In this document: positions 25,664 through 34,689 of the stretch, in pieces
Layout of the letters: each line of letters begins with the position of its first letter
Numbering within the stretch: the stretch's first letter is position 1
Source: Bacteroidota bacterium
Lineage (GTDB): Bacteria > Bacteroidota > Ignavibacteria > UBA10030 > UBA8401
DNA: 64,000 nucleotides
NCBI GenBank assembly: GCA_030679145.1
Contig: JAUXTU010000036.1
Coordinates: forward strand, 1 to 64,000
Reading direction: 5' to 3'
Translations under genes and position numbers: made by a program
The notes under the pieces: generated by a model
The model's input: the letters and a program-made list of their open reading frames with translations, nothing else
What the model was told of the DNA's origin: nothing
The model's database searches: none

Positions 25664-26803
25664 TTATTTCACTATTTCTATCGTTTCCTTATAAATAACT
25701 CCACGTTCTTTCAATCCATTCAGAATAAACTCAACACATTCGGGTTTTTGTCCAATATATTCTGGCGGACAAATTCCTTTTCGATCAAACAATCCTTTGG
25801 AGAGCATTCGCAGAACGGTTGTAGCGGTATATCCCGTTACTCTTGCCATTGAATGAACATTTGTAACCTTATCATGCCGATCAAACAGATCATAGGTGTA
25901 GCGGAGTTTTTTATTTTCTTTTGTTCCTTCAATAATAATTTTCATCACGGTAAATTCTTCATCGTCACACTTCAATTCCCACATCGGGAAGAGCAATTTT
26001 GTTGTAACATCGATCGGTCTGATCTTCACTCCTTTAATATCAATTTCTTTTTCACTGAAAAATCCTGAATCACGCAACACTTTAATTTTTTCAATATGTT
26101 CCGGGTAGCGCAAAGTCTTTTCTTTCATGTTTGGCGCGTGCAGAGTTTCAGCAAGCGTCCGCAGTCCGTCGCTGTTAAATGCTTCAAGTATTCCAATTTC
26201 GGGAAATGATAATAATTCAGGATCAGATAACGCGGGACGGACAACAAGTTTTCCATTCTCAACATATCGCGCGGGACGTGTGTACTCTTCAATCACATCA
26301 ATAGGAGAGAAGGGCGCTTTGTATTCATACGGCCAATCACGAACGACGGGAAGTCCGCCGACGTAGATCAATATTGTTTCGGTTTTATCAAGAAGATGAT
26401 TGACATAACCGGCTAAGAGATTGCTCATTCCTGGAGCAATACCGCAATCAACAACGGCGGTTACATTGTGTTTCTTTGCAAGTTCGTCAAGCTCAAAACA
26501 ATTTTCGGGGAAGAAGGCGATATCAACAACATTCTTTCCTGCGGTGATGATCTCTTTCATGGTGGAAAATCCCATGAATCCCGGAACAGCATTCAGAACA
26601 ATATCGCAATCGGAGAGAAGAGTGTGGAGTTTTTCTTTATTCAAAAGATCTGTTTCAATTTTTCGGATGGTAAGTTCGGTGGGAATTTTGTCAAGATTTT
26701 TTCCATTCAGGTCGGCAACCGTAACGTGGAACGACGGATCTTTTGCAAGATCAACAGACATTGGTCTGCCAACAAGACCGGAACCTAAAACCAAAACTTT
26801 CAT
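25664..26803 (-). CDS. Saccharopine dehydrogenase-like NAD(P)-dependent enzyme
   Basis: The 379-residue product begins with a Rossmann nucleotide site, VLVLGSGLVGRPMSVDL (residues 3-19). The saccharopine dehydrogenase N-domain 'DIVLNAVPGFMGFSTMKEIITAGKNVVDIAFF' and the conserved 'DCGIAPGMSNLLAGY' follow. The C-terminal half matches Sacchrp_dh_C. Members act in lysine or related amino-acid breakdown; the exact substrate is not certain. It stands alone, separated from the GH5 gene by a palindromic repeat. Confidence 0.88.
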   Translation of the reverse strand: MKVLVLGSGLVGRPMSVDLAKDPSFHVTVADLNGKNLDKIPTELTIRKIETDLLNKEKLHTLLSDCDIVLNAVPGFMGFSTMKEIITAGKNVVDIAFFPENCFELDELAKKHNVTAVVDCGIAPGMSNLLAGYVNHLLDKTETILIYVGGLPVVRDWPYEYKAPFSPIDVIEEYTRPARYVENGKLVVRPALSDPELLSFPEIGILEAFNSDGLRTLAETLHAPNMKEKTLRYPEHIEKIKVLRDSGFFSEKEIDIKGVKIRPIDVTTKLLFPMWELKCDDEEFTVMKIIIEGTKENKKLRYTYDLFDRHDKVTNVHSMARVTGYTATTVLRMLSKGLFDRKGICPPEYIGQKPECVEFILNGLKERGVIYKETIEIVK

Positions 26804-26843
26804 CTGTTCTCCAAAAAATTAATTGTCTGAAACCTCTGAAAAA

Positions 26844-26930
26844 GTCATTGCGAGGAGCGAAGCGACGAAGCAATCTCCTTAAAACAAACGAAAAACAAGA
26901 TTGCTTCGACAAAAAACGTCTCGGAATGAC
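26844..26930. repeat. Dispersed palindromic repeat
   Basis: It starts GTCATTGCGAGGAGCGAAGC and ends CTCGGAATGAC, with inner arms GAAGCAATCTC and AGATTGCTTCG. It starts next to the GH5 stop codon. Confidence 0.85.
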
Positions 26931-26933
26931 GAA

Positions 26934-28868
26934 TCATTTTAGCAACAACAGTTTATTTGTCCGCACAAAATCACCCGCTTGTAATCGATAAAAATATACT
27001 CCCCCAGAAATAGTTGCAGTCCATCGCACTTGATACGTCCCCGCATCTTTTTGTTCATCAACCAATGTTTCCACAATTTGACCGAGCACATTATAAATTT
27101 GCAATTTCACGTACGAATTGCGCGGCAATTGATATTGAAACGTCGTAATTGGATTGAACGGATTAGGATAATTTTGAAAGAGCTTGAATTCTTTCGGTAC
27201 AACCAAACTTGCATTGGCAAATGCAGGCGAGAGAGTTGTAATTTGAATATTATCTAACCACAGCTCTTTGCCGACACCACCGGTATCTTCGGCAACAACA
27301 TCGAAACGGTCGATCGCTTTCCAATCGAAAGCGCCGACAGGCGTATACCAACTGTTATTGTCCCACGAACCGTGCTCAACAAAATTGATCAACGGAATGC
27401 GTACCTGATGCCACCCACCATCCCAAAAGACATCGGATGATTTGATTGTTTTTCTCATCCGCCACGGATGATCTATTGAATCAGTCTTCGTATCAACAAA
27501 GCGAACGTCGAATTGTAATCCAGGAGAACTGCTTCGAACCCAAAAATCCAGAACGTATCCATTGTTCTTGAGAACGGAAAGGTCTTTTGTCGGCTTAAAA
27601 TCAAAACCGATCTGTTCGTACTGCAGAGCATTGCTCCATCGAATACAATATTTTCCTTCAACAGGTGAATCAACCGAATAGAAATCTAAACCATTGTCAC
27701 TGGAATAACTTGATTCAATAATGCGAGTCCCGACATAGTCTTTGTACAGATAAAGCCCAACGGAATCCGGAGCGATGGTAAATTCCTTTTGCGGCGGCGC
27801 GTTGAACCCGAGCGCATTGATCAATGGAATATTAAGATTGTAATCGAACAGCTCATCTGTATTTGCTTTGAAAAGACCGAAACCTCCTTGATAATCCCAC
27901 GATGTCCAGGCAATTTCTTTTTCTTTAAAATATGTCCGCATAAATTCATACCACAATACACGATCTTGATTATTGCTATTGGGAATAAACACGCCGAATT
28001 CACCACAGAAGAGCCGTACATTTCGGCTGTTCTTGAAATTCACAGCAATATCAACGAGACTTTTCACTTTATTGAACGTTCCATTGACTGCATAATTATT
28101 GAATTCGTTTTGAATCCATGTCCCTGTTAACGATGATGGAAACACAGGCATTCGTGCAGCATCGTACGGAAACGGAACACCCGCCAGCGGAACCATTGAC
28201 GGGTCTGACCAGCTTGCTCCCTGATGTGTGAAGATGAACGGATCGTAGAAATGAAATGTATAGATGAGATTTGTGTCGGCATATTCAGGCATAAGAGAAA
28301 GGTTTCCATAACTATTCCATCCCGCAGGACCCACGATGATCGTATGAAATTTGTCCACAGAACGAATCGAATCGATAACGATTTGTTGAATTGCGTTCCA
28401 TGTAATATCGGCGATGCCATGCGGTTCGTTCAACACTTCGTAATATATAAGAGCGGAACGGTTCTTCATATGTTCCGCAATTTGTTTCCAGACCGGAACA
28501 AGAATATACACAACGGAAGGAGCTGTGCTTACAGCCGGATCGAAGCTATGATTATCGAGGATGATGTGAAGACCTAATTCTTCAGCCCAATCAACTGCTC
28601 GATCGAGAAAATCAAAGAGAAGAGGATCGATTGTGTAGTTCGGGCTTCCGCTTGTCATTCCATGCATATTGATCGGCAGACGAATGATATCGCATCCAAG
28701 CGATTTAATGTTTTCAAAATCTGTTTTTGTGAATTTTGTAAATTGAATTTTTTTTGCACTTGATTCCTGAAACCACATGGAGAGATTAACTCCGCGGGAG
28801 AAAGGAACTTCACCGCTGTATACAAAAGAAATTGCTATAAGTTGAATTAGGAATAAATATTTTATCAT
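26934..28868 (-). CDS. Glycoside hydrolase family 5 enzyme with T9SS sorting domain
   Basis: The 644-residue secreted enzyme has a signal peptide and a GH5 TIM barrel (about 20-350). The acid/base Glu148 sits in EVLNEPHG and the nucleophile Glu290 in FCGEFGVF. A jelly-roll carbohydrate-binding-like region (about 375-545) and a C-terminal T9SS type A domain ('FQNYPNPFNP', then 'VYFYRLQAGDF') follow. It should hydrolyse a beta-glucan or mannan at the cell surface. Its ATG overlaps the stop of the membrane AraC regulator by 4 nt, which makes that regulator its likely controller. Confidence 0.92.
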   Translation of the reverse strand: MIKYLFLIQLIAISFVYSGEVPFSRGVNLSMWFQESSAKKIQFTKFTKTDFENIKSLGCDIIRLPINMHGMTSGSPNYTIDPLLFDFLDRAVDWAEELGLHIILDNHSFDPAVSTAPSVVYILVPVWKQIAEHMKNRSALIYYEVLNEPHGIADITWNAIQQIVIDSIRSVDKFHTIIVGPAGWNSYGNLSLMPEYADTNLIYTFHFYDPFIFTHQGASWSDPSMVPLAGVPFPYDAARMPVFPSSLTGTWIQNEFNNYAVNGTFNKVKSLVDIAVNFKNSRNVRLFCGEFGVFIPNSNNQDRVLWYEFMRTYFKEKEIAWTSWDYQGGFGLFKANTDELFDYNLNIPLINALGFNAPPQKEFTIAPDSVGLYLYKDYVGTRIIESSYSSDNGLDFYSVDSPVEGKYCIRWSNALQYEQIGFDFKPTKDLSVLKNNGYVLDFWVRSSSPGLQFDVRFVDTKTDSIDHPWRMRKTIKSSDVFWDGGWHQVRIPLINFVEHGSWDNNSWYTPVGAFDWKAIDRFDVVAEDTGGVGKELWLDNIQITTLSPAFANASLVVPKEFKLFQNYPNPFNPITTFQYQLPRNSYVKLQIYNVLGQIVETLVDEQKDAGTYQVRWTATISGGVYFYRLQAGDFVRTNKLLLLK

Positions 28869-30037
28869 TCATCACCAATTGTTTGCAATACACTTCTTCT
28901 GTATTCCGAAGGGGTTTTTTCAATCTGTTCTTTGAACAATGTATTGAATGTCGCTTTCGAATTGAATCCAGCATCGAACGCAATAGAAAGAATTTTGAGA
29001 TGCTGCTTGGAAGGATCAGCAAGATCTTTTTTAACCTGCTCGATGCGGTAACTGTTGATGAAGTCGTAAAAATTTTGACGGCGCAACGAATTAATAATTT
29101 CCGAAAGATTATGGGGAGAGATTCCTGCGACCGATGCTAATTGCGACAGTGTTAATTGGCTGTTGAGATATGGCTTTTGACCATCCATCACTTGCAGCAA
29201 TTGTTGAAGATGTGTTTGCGCCGTTTCTTCGGAAAGTCCTGACCGTTCGTATTTTCCGGATGATTCATTTATTTCGACCGATTCAATCTTCACAACTTCA
29301 TTCATTTCCCGTTCAACATTCGGTGATGCGAAGATTTCCGTTTTCAATAAACCAACATATCCCATTCCATAGACGTAAACCGCAAAAACAATCGAGGAGA
29401 GTACGAAATCAGAAACATTCATACCGTATGCAAGAAGTAATAACTCCGCCAGAAAAAGCACTTGAGCGGAGATTCCAGCAATGGTAATATTTCTCAGCCA
29501 ATGAAGCTGCACATGTTCGATTGATGAAAGGATGTCTTTGATATGCTTATTATAATTGAGAATAAGCCGGTAGCTCGTTCCGAAATACATCAAGCCCTGT
29601 ATAATGATAGCCACATTAAAGAGTTGAAAGAGTATCGGAGTTTCTGTTGGGCCAGCCATTGATATTGCCGAAAAATCCATAGTTCCCGAAACATTCCCGC
29701 TAAGAAGGATAAGTTCAAAACAGATGAAAGGGAGAAAGTGGAACCAATCGTTTTTTCGAAATGTGATCGCTCGAGTGATGAGATATTTTGTATAAAAATA
29801 ATGGAGAGGAAAAGCTGCCAACGGAATTCCGACAACAATAAAGAGCTGTGGAATATATTTGTAGTATCCGGCGTCTTGAAGAAGCAGGTGAATCAAAATT
29901 ATCGTATAGCTTCCCATCAGCAGCGCGAGGAAACGATTAGCAAAAAGGTTTTGATGCTTCTGAAAAATTAATAGTGATAACAGAGAAGCTTGCGCCGCAG
30001 CAATGATCAATACAATATTGGAGAGTGTTAGAACCAT
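28865..30037 (-). CDS. Membrane-bound AraC-family regulator
   Basis: The 390-residue product has seven hydrophobic segments in residues 1-235, then a linker, then an AraC double HTH (about 280-385; 'LTLSQLASVAGISPHNLSEIINS' and 'ILSIAFDAGFNSKATFNTLFKEQIEKTPSEYR'). Such proteins sense an envelope or small-molecule signal through the membrane part. Start is the ATG at MVLTLSNIV, since longer frames read through a terminator. It overlaps the GH5 gene by 4 nt. Confidence 0.9.
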   Translation of the reverse strand: MVLTLSNIVLIIAAAQASLLSLLIFQKHQNLFANRFLALLMGSYTIILIHLLLQDAGYYKYIPQLFIVVGIPLAAFPLHYFYTKYLITRAITFRKNDWFHFLPFICFELILLSGNVSGTMDFSAISMAGPTETPILFQLFNVAIIIQGLMYFGTSYRLILNYNKHIKDILSSIEHVQLHWLRNITIAGISAQVLFLAELLLLAYGMNVSDFVLSSIVFAVYVYGMGYVGLLKTEIFASPNVEREMNEVVKIESVEINESSGKYERSGLSEETAQTHLQQLLQVMDGQKPYLNSQLTLSQLASVAGISPHNLSEIINSLRRQNFYDFINSYRIEQVKKDLADPSKQHLKILSIAFDAGFNSKATFNTLFKEQIEKTPSEYRRSVLQTIGDE

Positions 30038-30080
30038 TAATGAAAAGATACGGCATATTTGAATGGAACTCCAATAAACA

Positions 30081-30107
30081 AAAAATCCCGCGCGAGGCGG
30101 GATTTTT
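30081..30107. terminator. Bidirectional terminator after typA
   Basis: AAAAATCCCGC and GCGGGATTTTT form an 11-bp stem with a GCGAG loop. It lies 21 bp past the typA stop and 44 bp before the AraC start, separating the two units. Confidence 0.9.
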
Positions 30108-30128
30108 ATTGTATTGAGGTAATTCGAT

Positions 30129-31976
30129 CTATTCTTCAACCGTATTTTTTTTCTTTGAAGCGCGGTTACGTTCGTTCTGATCAAGGATCTTTTTACGAAG
30201 GCGGATGAAATTCGGCGTTACTTCAACAAATTCATCATCGCCGATCCATTCAATTGCCTGTTCAAGCGTCATTAATAGTGCCGGTTCAAGCCGTACGGAT
30301 TCATCAGTTCCAGATGCACGCATATTGGTCAATTGTTTTGCTTTACAAACATTTACGGTCATATCACCTTCGCGTGAATTCTCGCCGACGATCATTCCGG
30401 AATAGACCTTTGTCTGCGGTTCAATAAAGAATGTTGAACGATCCTGCAGTTTGAACATTCCGTATGCAACTGCTTCGCCGGTTTCCAGCGCAACCAACGC
30501 GCCGCGTGTGCGGTGAGATAATTCACCTTTGAACGGTTCGTATCCATGAAAATTATGATGGAGAATGCCTGTTCCTTTTGTTTGCGTCATGAATTCATTT
30601 CGGAATCCGATGAGTCCCCGGGCAGGAACGAAGAATTCCAGACGGGTATTATTGTTGGAAGAGATCATATTCTTCATCTCGCCTTTGCGTTTACCGAGAT
30701 TTTCAATGACGGCTCCGGTAAATTCATCGGGAACATCAATAACAACATGCTCGATAGGTTCGGAAAGGACATCATCGATCCGCTTTAAGATTACCTGCGG
30801 ACGGGAAACCTGCAGTTCAAATCCTTCGCGTCGCATGTTCTCGATCAACACACCAAGATGCAATTCGCCGCGGCCGCTCACTCTAAATGTATCCTGTGAA
30901 TCGGTCAGCTCGACCTGCAGGCTTACATTCGAGCGAAGTTCTTTCATCAATCGTTCCTGAAGATTTCGTGTTGTAACATATTTTCCATCTTGTCCTGCGA
31001 ACGGAGAATTGTTCACGACAAAATTCATTGACAGTGTCGGTTCTTCAATTGCAACGAACGGTAATGGTGTTGGATCTGCCGCATCAACAATCGTCTCGCC
31101 GATATCAACATCTTCCATTCCGGAGATCGCAATAATGTCGCCGACGCTTGATTCTTCCACTTCAACACGTTTTAAACCTTCAAATGTATAAATTTTTGCT
31201 ACACGCGCATCTTCCGTAACACCGTTACGATGGATGATCTTCATTTGGTTCTTGATGTGAATCTTGCCGCGGTGTACTTTTCCGATTCCAAGACGTCCGA
31301 GATAATCATTATAGTCAATGGTTGTCACAAGCATCTGGAACGGTTCATCGCCGTCCCCCTTCGGCGGCGGAATCTTTGAAACGATTGTGTCGAACAACGG
31401 TTCGAGAGACGTTCCTTTATCTTCCAATTCAAGCTGCGCAATTCCTTGTTTGGAAATTGCATAGATGGTCGGGAAATCCAATTGTTGATCGTTTGCACCG
31501 AGCGATAAGAATAATTCAAACACTTCATCCAGCACTTCATGAGCGCGGGCGTCTTTACGGTCGATCTTGTTGATAACGACGATCGGCTGCAGATTCAGAT
31601 CCAATGATTTTTTAAGTACGAATTTTGTTCCGGGAAGAGGACCTTCCGAAGCATCAACAAGAAGAAGAACGCCGTCCACCATTTTCAGTGTGCGTTCAAC
31701 TTCGCCGGCAAAATCAGAGTGACCGGGAGTATCAACGATGTTGATCTTATATTTTTCTTTGGTTGTCTTGTCGGTATAGAAGACGGAAGTATTCTTTGCA
31801 AGAATGGTGATACCACGTTCTTTTTCCTGCGCATTCGAATCCATTACGCGTGTTACCATTTGCTGATTGTCGCGAAATGTTCCGGTTTGTCTCAATAATT
31901 GGTCAACGAGTGTTGTCTTGCCATGATCCACGTGTGCGATGATTGCGATGTTTCGGATATTGCTTTGTTTGAACAT
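30129..31976 (-). CDS. typA: Ribosome-associated GTPase TypA/BipA
   Basis: The 615-residue product has the translational GTPase domain with [17 protein letters not shown] (G1), RGITI (G2), DTPGHSDF (G3) and NKID (G4). EF-G-like domains and the BipA C-terminal domain ('[13 protein letters not shown]'-like stretch, here [12 protein letters not shown]) follow. It binds the ribosome and helps assembly and stress growth. Start is the MFKQ ATG; a longer in-frame start runs into a repeat. It is transcribed alone. Confidence 0.96.
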   Translation of the reverse strand: MFKQSNIRNIAIIAHVDHGKTTLVDQLLRQTGTFRDNQQMVTRVMDSNAQEKERGITILAKNTSVFYTDKTTKEKYKINIVDTPGHSDFAGEVERTLKMVDGVLLLVDASEGPLPGTKFVLKKSLDLNLQPIVVINKIDRKDARAHEVLDEVFELFLSLGANDQQLDFPTIYAISKQGIAQLELEDKGTSLEPLFDTIVSKIPPPKGDGDEPFQMLVTTIDYNDYLGRLGIGKVHRGKIHIKNQMKIIHRNGVTEDARVAKIYTFEGLKRVEVEESSVGDIIAISGMEDVDIGETIVDAADPTPLPFVAIEEPTLSMNFVVNNSPFAGQDGKYVTTRNLQERLMKELRSNVSLQVELTDSQDTFRVSGRGELHLGVLIENMRREGFELQVSRPQVILKRIDDVLSEPIEHVVIDVPDEFTGAVIENLGKRKGEMKNMISSNNNTRLEFFVPARGLIGFRNEFMTQTKGTGILHHNFHGYEPFKGELSHRTRGALVALETGEAVAYGMFKLQDRSTFFIEPQTKVYSGMIVGENSREGDMTVNVCKAKQLTNMRASGTDESVRLEPALLMTLEQAIEWIGDDEFVEVTPNFIRLRKKILDQNERNRASKKKNTVEE

Positions 31977-31993
31977 TGTTCTTCTCTTGTTTA

Positions 31994-32028
31994 ACGTCAT
32001 TCCCGCGTGCTTTTAGCGGGAATCCACA
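31994..32028. repeat. Short palindromic repeat upstream of typA
   Basis: GTCATTCCCGCGTGCTTTTA is followed by GCGGGAATCC, so ATTCCCGC pairs with GCGGGAAT. It sits in the typA 5' region. Confidence 0.7.
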
Positions 32029-32154
32029 AACGTATGATTCTATAATAAAAAACGTCCCGAATTGCGTGCGGGACGTTCAATTGACTACATCAATATACGA
32101 AAATTATTCGAATTTCTAAATTAAAAAATCTTTACCAAAGAGATGTTACTTCTC

Positions 32155-32778
32155 TCATTGATATTGTACCAACTTCAAATTCTTCTCAACATTTTGCCGA
32201 AAATACCCATTTTCAAGATATGGATACAGATTTTTTCCCGGACAAACCGTCTTTGAAGAATAATCTTTGTGTCCGCGGATTGAATCTATCGGGACATTAT
32301 ATTTTGCAGCAAGCAGTGTCATTAGGCTTACTGTTGCATCAAGCTGTTCTTGATTTGGCTCAACCTCTTCAAAATTTCCAACAACTTCGATCAGCGCGTG
32401 TCCTGCGGGATCGTATTCTGTGTTTGTATCACCTGCGTAATTGATGTTCCGTCCTTCATAGATTTTTCCGTCAAGATCAATAATGTAATGGTAGGGAATA
32501 TCGATCCATTTTTTCTCTCTTCGAGACCAGCTCTGAAGATTGCGCAGATATTGAATTGGATCTTTTCCCTTCGGGAATGGTTCGCCTTGATGATGAAGCG
32601 TGATATGAGTGATCGAATGTTTTTTAGCGAGAGAATCATTTGCTGGAGTTCCGCCCCATTGTTGAACGGAAATAATTTGAGATTCAACATTTCGCGCAAA
32701 AAATTCTTTTGACGAAGAACAGCCGTTGAAATAATACAAACTGATTGCTGCGGTGATGATAAGTAGAATACGTTTCAT
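32155..32778 (-). CDS. Lipoprotein N-acetylmuramoyl-L-alanine amidase (Amidase_2/PGRP fold)
   Basis: The 207-residue product has a lipoprotein signal (YYFNGCSSS, Cys20) and an Amidase_2 domain. Zinc ligands are likely His in ITHITLHHQG, the His of IRGHKDYSSKTVCPG and the Cys in that last motif. 'YHYIIDLDGKIYEGRNINYAGD' is typical. It trims peptidoglycan stem peptides from the periplasmic side. No operon partner is apparent. Confidence 0.9.
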   Translation of the reverse strand: MKRILLIITAAISLYYFNGCSSSKEFFARNVESQIISVQQWGGTPANDSLAKKHSITHITLHHQGEPFPKGKDPIQYLRNLQSWSRREKKWIDIPYHYIIDLDGKIYEGRNINYAGDTNTEYDPAGHALIEVVGNFEEVEPNQEQLDATVSLMTLLAAKYNVPIDSIRGHKDYSSKTVCPGKNLYPYLENGYFRQNVEKNLKLVQYQ

Positions 32779-32888
32779 AAGTGTTTTTACGAAAGGTACA
32801 TTAGTTACAACGAAACAGCAAAATATTTTTCAGCAAAACATTACTATAATTTTTTAGAAAGATTATGGTAATGTAAAGCATTTTACAA

Positions 32889-32922
32889 AAAAGGCCATCC
32901 TCCCAAATAAGGACAGCCTTTT
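32889..32922 (-). terminator. Terminator after the cytochrome gene
   Basis: On the minus strand AAAAGGC and GCCTTTT pair around an inner TCCT/AGGA stem, then a run of T follows. It lies 30 bp past the T9SS-cytochrome stop. Confidence 0.8.
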
Positions 32923-32951
32923 CATCATGAATGAAGCTAACCGCAATTTTG

Positions 32952-34079
32952 TTATTTCAACAGATTGAGTTTGATTGTTTTCATGAAGTTATCCGTTGTA
33001 ATTCTAGCAAAGTACGTTCCGCTGGATACCGAAGAACCCAAGCCATCTGTTCCATTCCAGTCTACTGTAAAAGTTCCAGCGGATATCACTTCGTGATCAA
33101 CTAATTTTTTTATCAACTGGCCTTTTATATCGTACACTTCTACCGCTACTTTTTGTTCGGTTGGGACTGAAAATCTAATGGTTGTAGAAGGATTGAATGG
33201 ATTCGGATAATTCTGATCTAGGGCAAACCCTTCTGGATTGTTATTGGTCTTTTCCATAACAACCTTTGTTGTTTTATGTGGATCTCCATGGCACGGTTCA
33301 CAATTCATTTCAGTCATTACATTGTTTTTCACACTTGGTCCGTGACAAGTCAGACATTGTGCAGCATATGCATTACGTGCATATGTTGCCGTAAACGTAG
33401 AAGCAAAATGAGCATTTAATACTTCAACGGTTTTTGCTGCCAGATCACCAGCCAACCGCGCACATCGTTCTTTTCTTTCAACATCAGCAACCTTTTTACC
33501 CGCCATGTTACACCATTGACTTACTGATGCATGACAAATTACACTACCGCTGATTGATTGTGGTAATGCTCCATCAAATTTCTTATCAACATATTTTCCG
33601 TCGATGGATGCTTGATTGGCAGCATCAGTTGGAAATTTTTCCGATGTCGACCATCCCCATACTTCATTAATCAACTTTCCTGAGTCAGCCTTTGTTGCAA
33701 CCAAACTAATGACTGCCGCCGCACCGTTCACCGCGCCACACAATGTTCCCCAACCATTTCCGCCACCTCTGCCAAAAAGCATAACTTCAATCGGTAACCC
33801 GGCCCAAGGATCTGGTGTTTTTTCTGCAAGTAATTGAACGATACCTCCAAAAACTCCGGAAGCACAATCTTTATCAGTCCAATATAAATGATGTGCCAGA
33901 AGTCGAGCCGCTTCGGCATCTAATGTTGTATATGGCCACGGCCACGATGTAACCTTAGGATTTGCCAACATTTGATCACTGGTTAATATATTCAATCCTG
34001 CAACACCTACTGCTGAACCAACAGCGATTTTTGCTCCGTTTGCTAAAAACGTTTTTCTATCCATTGTAGTATTTTTCAT
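32952..34079 (-). CDS. Split-Soret-like multiheme cytochrome c with T9SS sorting domain
   Basis: The 375-residue product starts with an export signal ('DRKTFLANGAKIAVGSAVGVAGL'). Residues 50-230 carry the C_GCAxxG_C_C pattern (Cys72, 114, 182, 190) seen in split-Soret cytochromes. Two heme-binding CxxCH motifs follow (CLTCH 242-246, CEPCH 260-264), then a T9SS type A domain from about residue 288 ('NYPNPFNP'). This suggests a di-heme protein exported beyond the outer membrane, perhaps for surface electron transfer. The start overlaps the TPR gene stop by 4 nt. CcdA and thioredoxins encoded upstream could supply reductant for heme attachment. Confidence 0.8.
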   Translation of the reverse strand: MKNTTMDRKTFLANGAKIAVGSAVGVAGLNILTSDQMLANPKVTSWPWPYTTLDAEAARLLAHHLYWTDKDCASGVFGGIVQLLAEKTPDPWAGLPIEVMLFGRGGGNGWGTLCGAVNGAAAVISLVATKADSGKLINEVWGWSTSEKFPTDAANQASIDGKYVDKKFDGALPQSISGSVICHASVSQWCNMAGKKVADVERKERCARLAGDLAAKTVEVLNAHFASTFTATYARNAYAAQCLTCHGPSVKNNVMTEMNCEPCHGDPHKTTKVVMEKTNNNPEGFALDQNYPNPFNPSTTIRFSVPTEQKVAVEVYDIKGQLIKKLVDHEVISAGTFTVDWNGTDGLGSSVSSGTYFARITTDNFMKTIKLNLLK

Positions 34080-34522
34080 ACATTCCTCTTGAGTTGTAAT
34101 TGTTGTATTGTTAATTGTAGTTGAGCGATGATTCGTTGTACTTTTTCATCAGGTTTGTTGATCGACAAGAAATATTTGTATGCTGGTTCTATATCGCAGT
34201 ATAACCACAACATACCCAAAGCAAGTTTCCTTTCGTTTTCATCTTTTGTATCAATCGTATTTTCCATATCTAATACTAATTGTGGGCATGGACAATTATC
34301 AAATATGGGATCAGTATCAATGATGGAATGAATATCCTGCGTGATTACATCAATAAATAAATCTACTGCTCTGGTAATTGTATGGGTTTGGATATGACAA
34401 ATGATGAGTTTTTTTTTGATGGCAACACTCAGAGGTTTGTGTGCCAACGCAGTTTCCAATTCTTTCTCTGCTTGAGTGTAATTACGAGCTAAAAAATATT
34501 GATTACCGAGCATCTCATTCAT
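34076..34522 (-). CDS. TPR-like small protein
   Basis: The 148-residue product has TPR-like helices ('EMLGNQYFLARNYTQAEKELETALAHKPLSVAIKKKL', residues 3-39) and a Cys pair in DNCPCPQL. It ends in a Gln/Leu-rich tail (QLQLTIQQLQL) encoded by TAATTG-type repeats. I do not recognise a specific family. It overlaps the cytochrome start by 4 nt, so it may help its assembly or export. The start is the ATG at MNEML; an in-frame TTG upstream is possible. Confidence 0.65.
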   Translation of the reverse strand: MNEMLGNQYFLARNYTQAEKELETALAHKPLSVAIKKKLIICHIQTHTITRAVDLFIDVITQDIHSIIDTDPIFDNCPCPQLVLDMENTIDTKDENERKLALGMLWLYCDIEPAYKYFLSINKPDEKVQRIIAQLQLTIQQLQLKRNV

Positions 34523-34599
34523 ATCTGCCAATCTACGGCAACTATGATGCCTCAATTATTCATTGAATATTTATTGTTTTAACAAAATGGAAAACGAAA

Positions 34600-34682
34600 T
34601 TGCAACACTTTGCAACGGTGCAGATGTATTGTTAGAGAAATGAAAAGAATGGATGTGCAACGTTTTGCAACGAGTGTTGCAA
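34600..34682. promoter_or_regulatory. Cluster of five TTGCAA-type operator words
   Basis: TTGCAA occurs at 34600, 34610, 34665 and 34677, with GTGCAA at 34655. Most are spaced 10-12 bp, so pairs lie on one helix face. TTGCAA is self-complementary. The cluster sits between the activator gene and the TPR-cytochrome operon, a good place for enhancer binding. I could not place a convincing -24/-12 promoter. Confidence 0.5.
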
Positions 34683-34689
34683 AATTATG

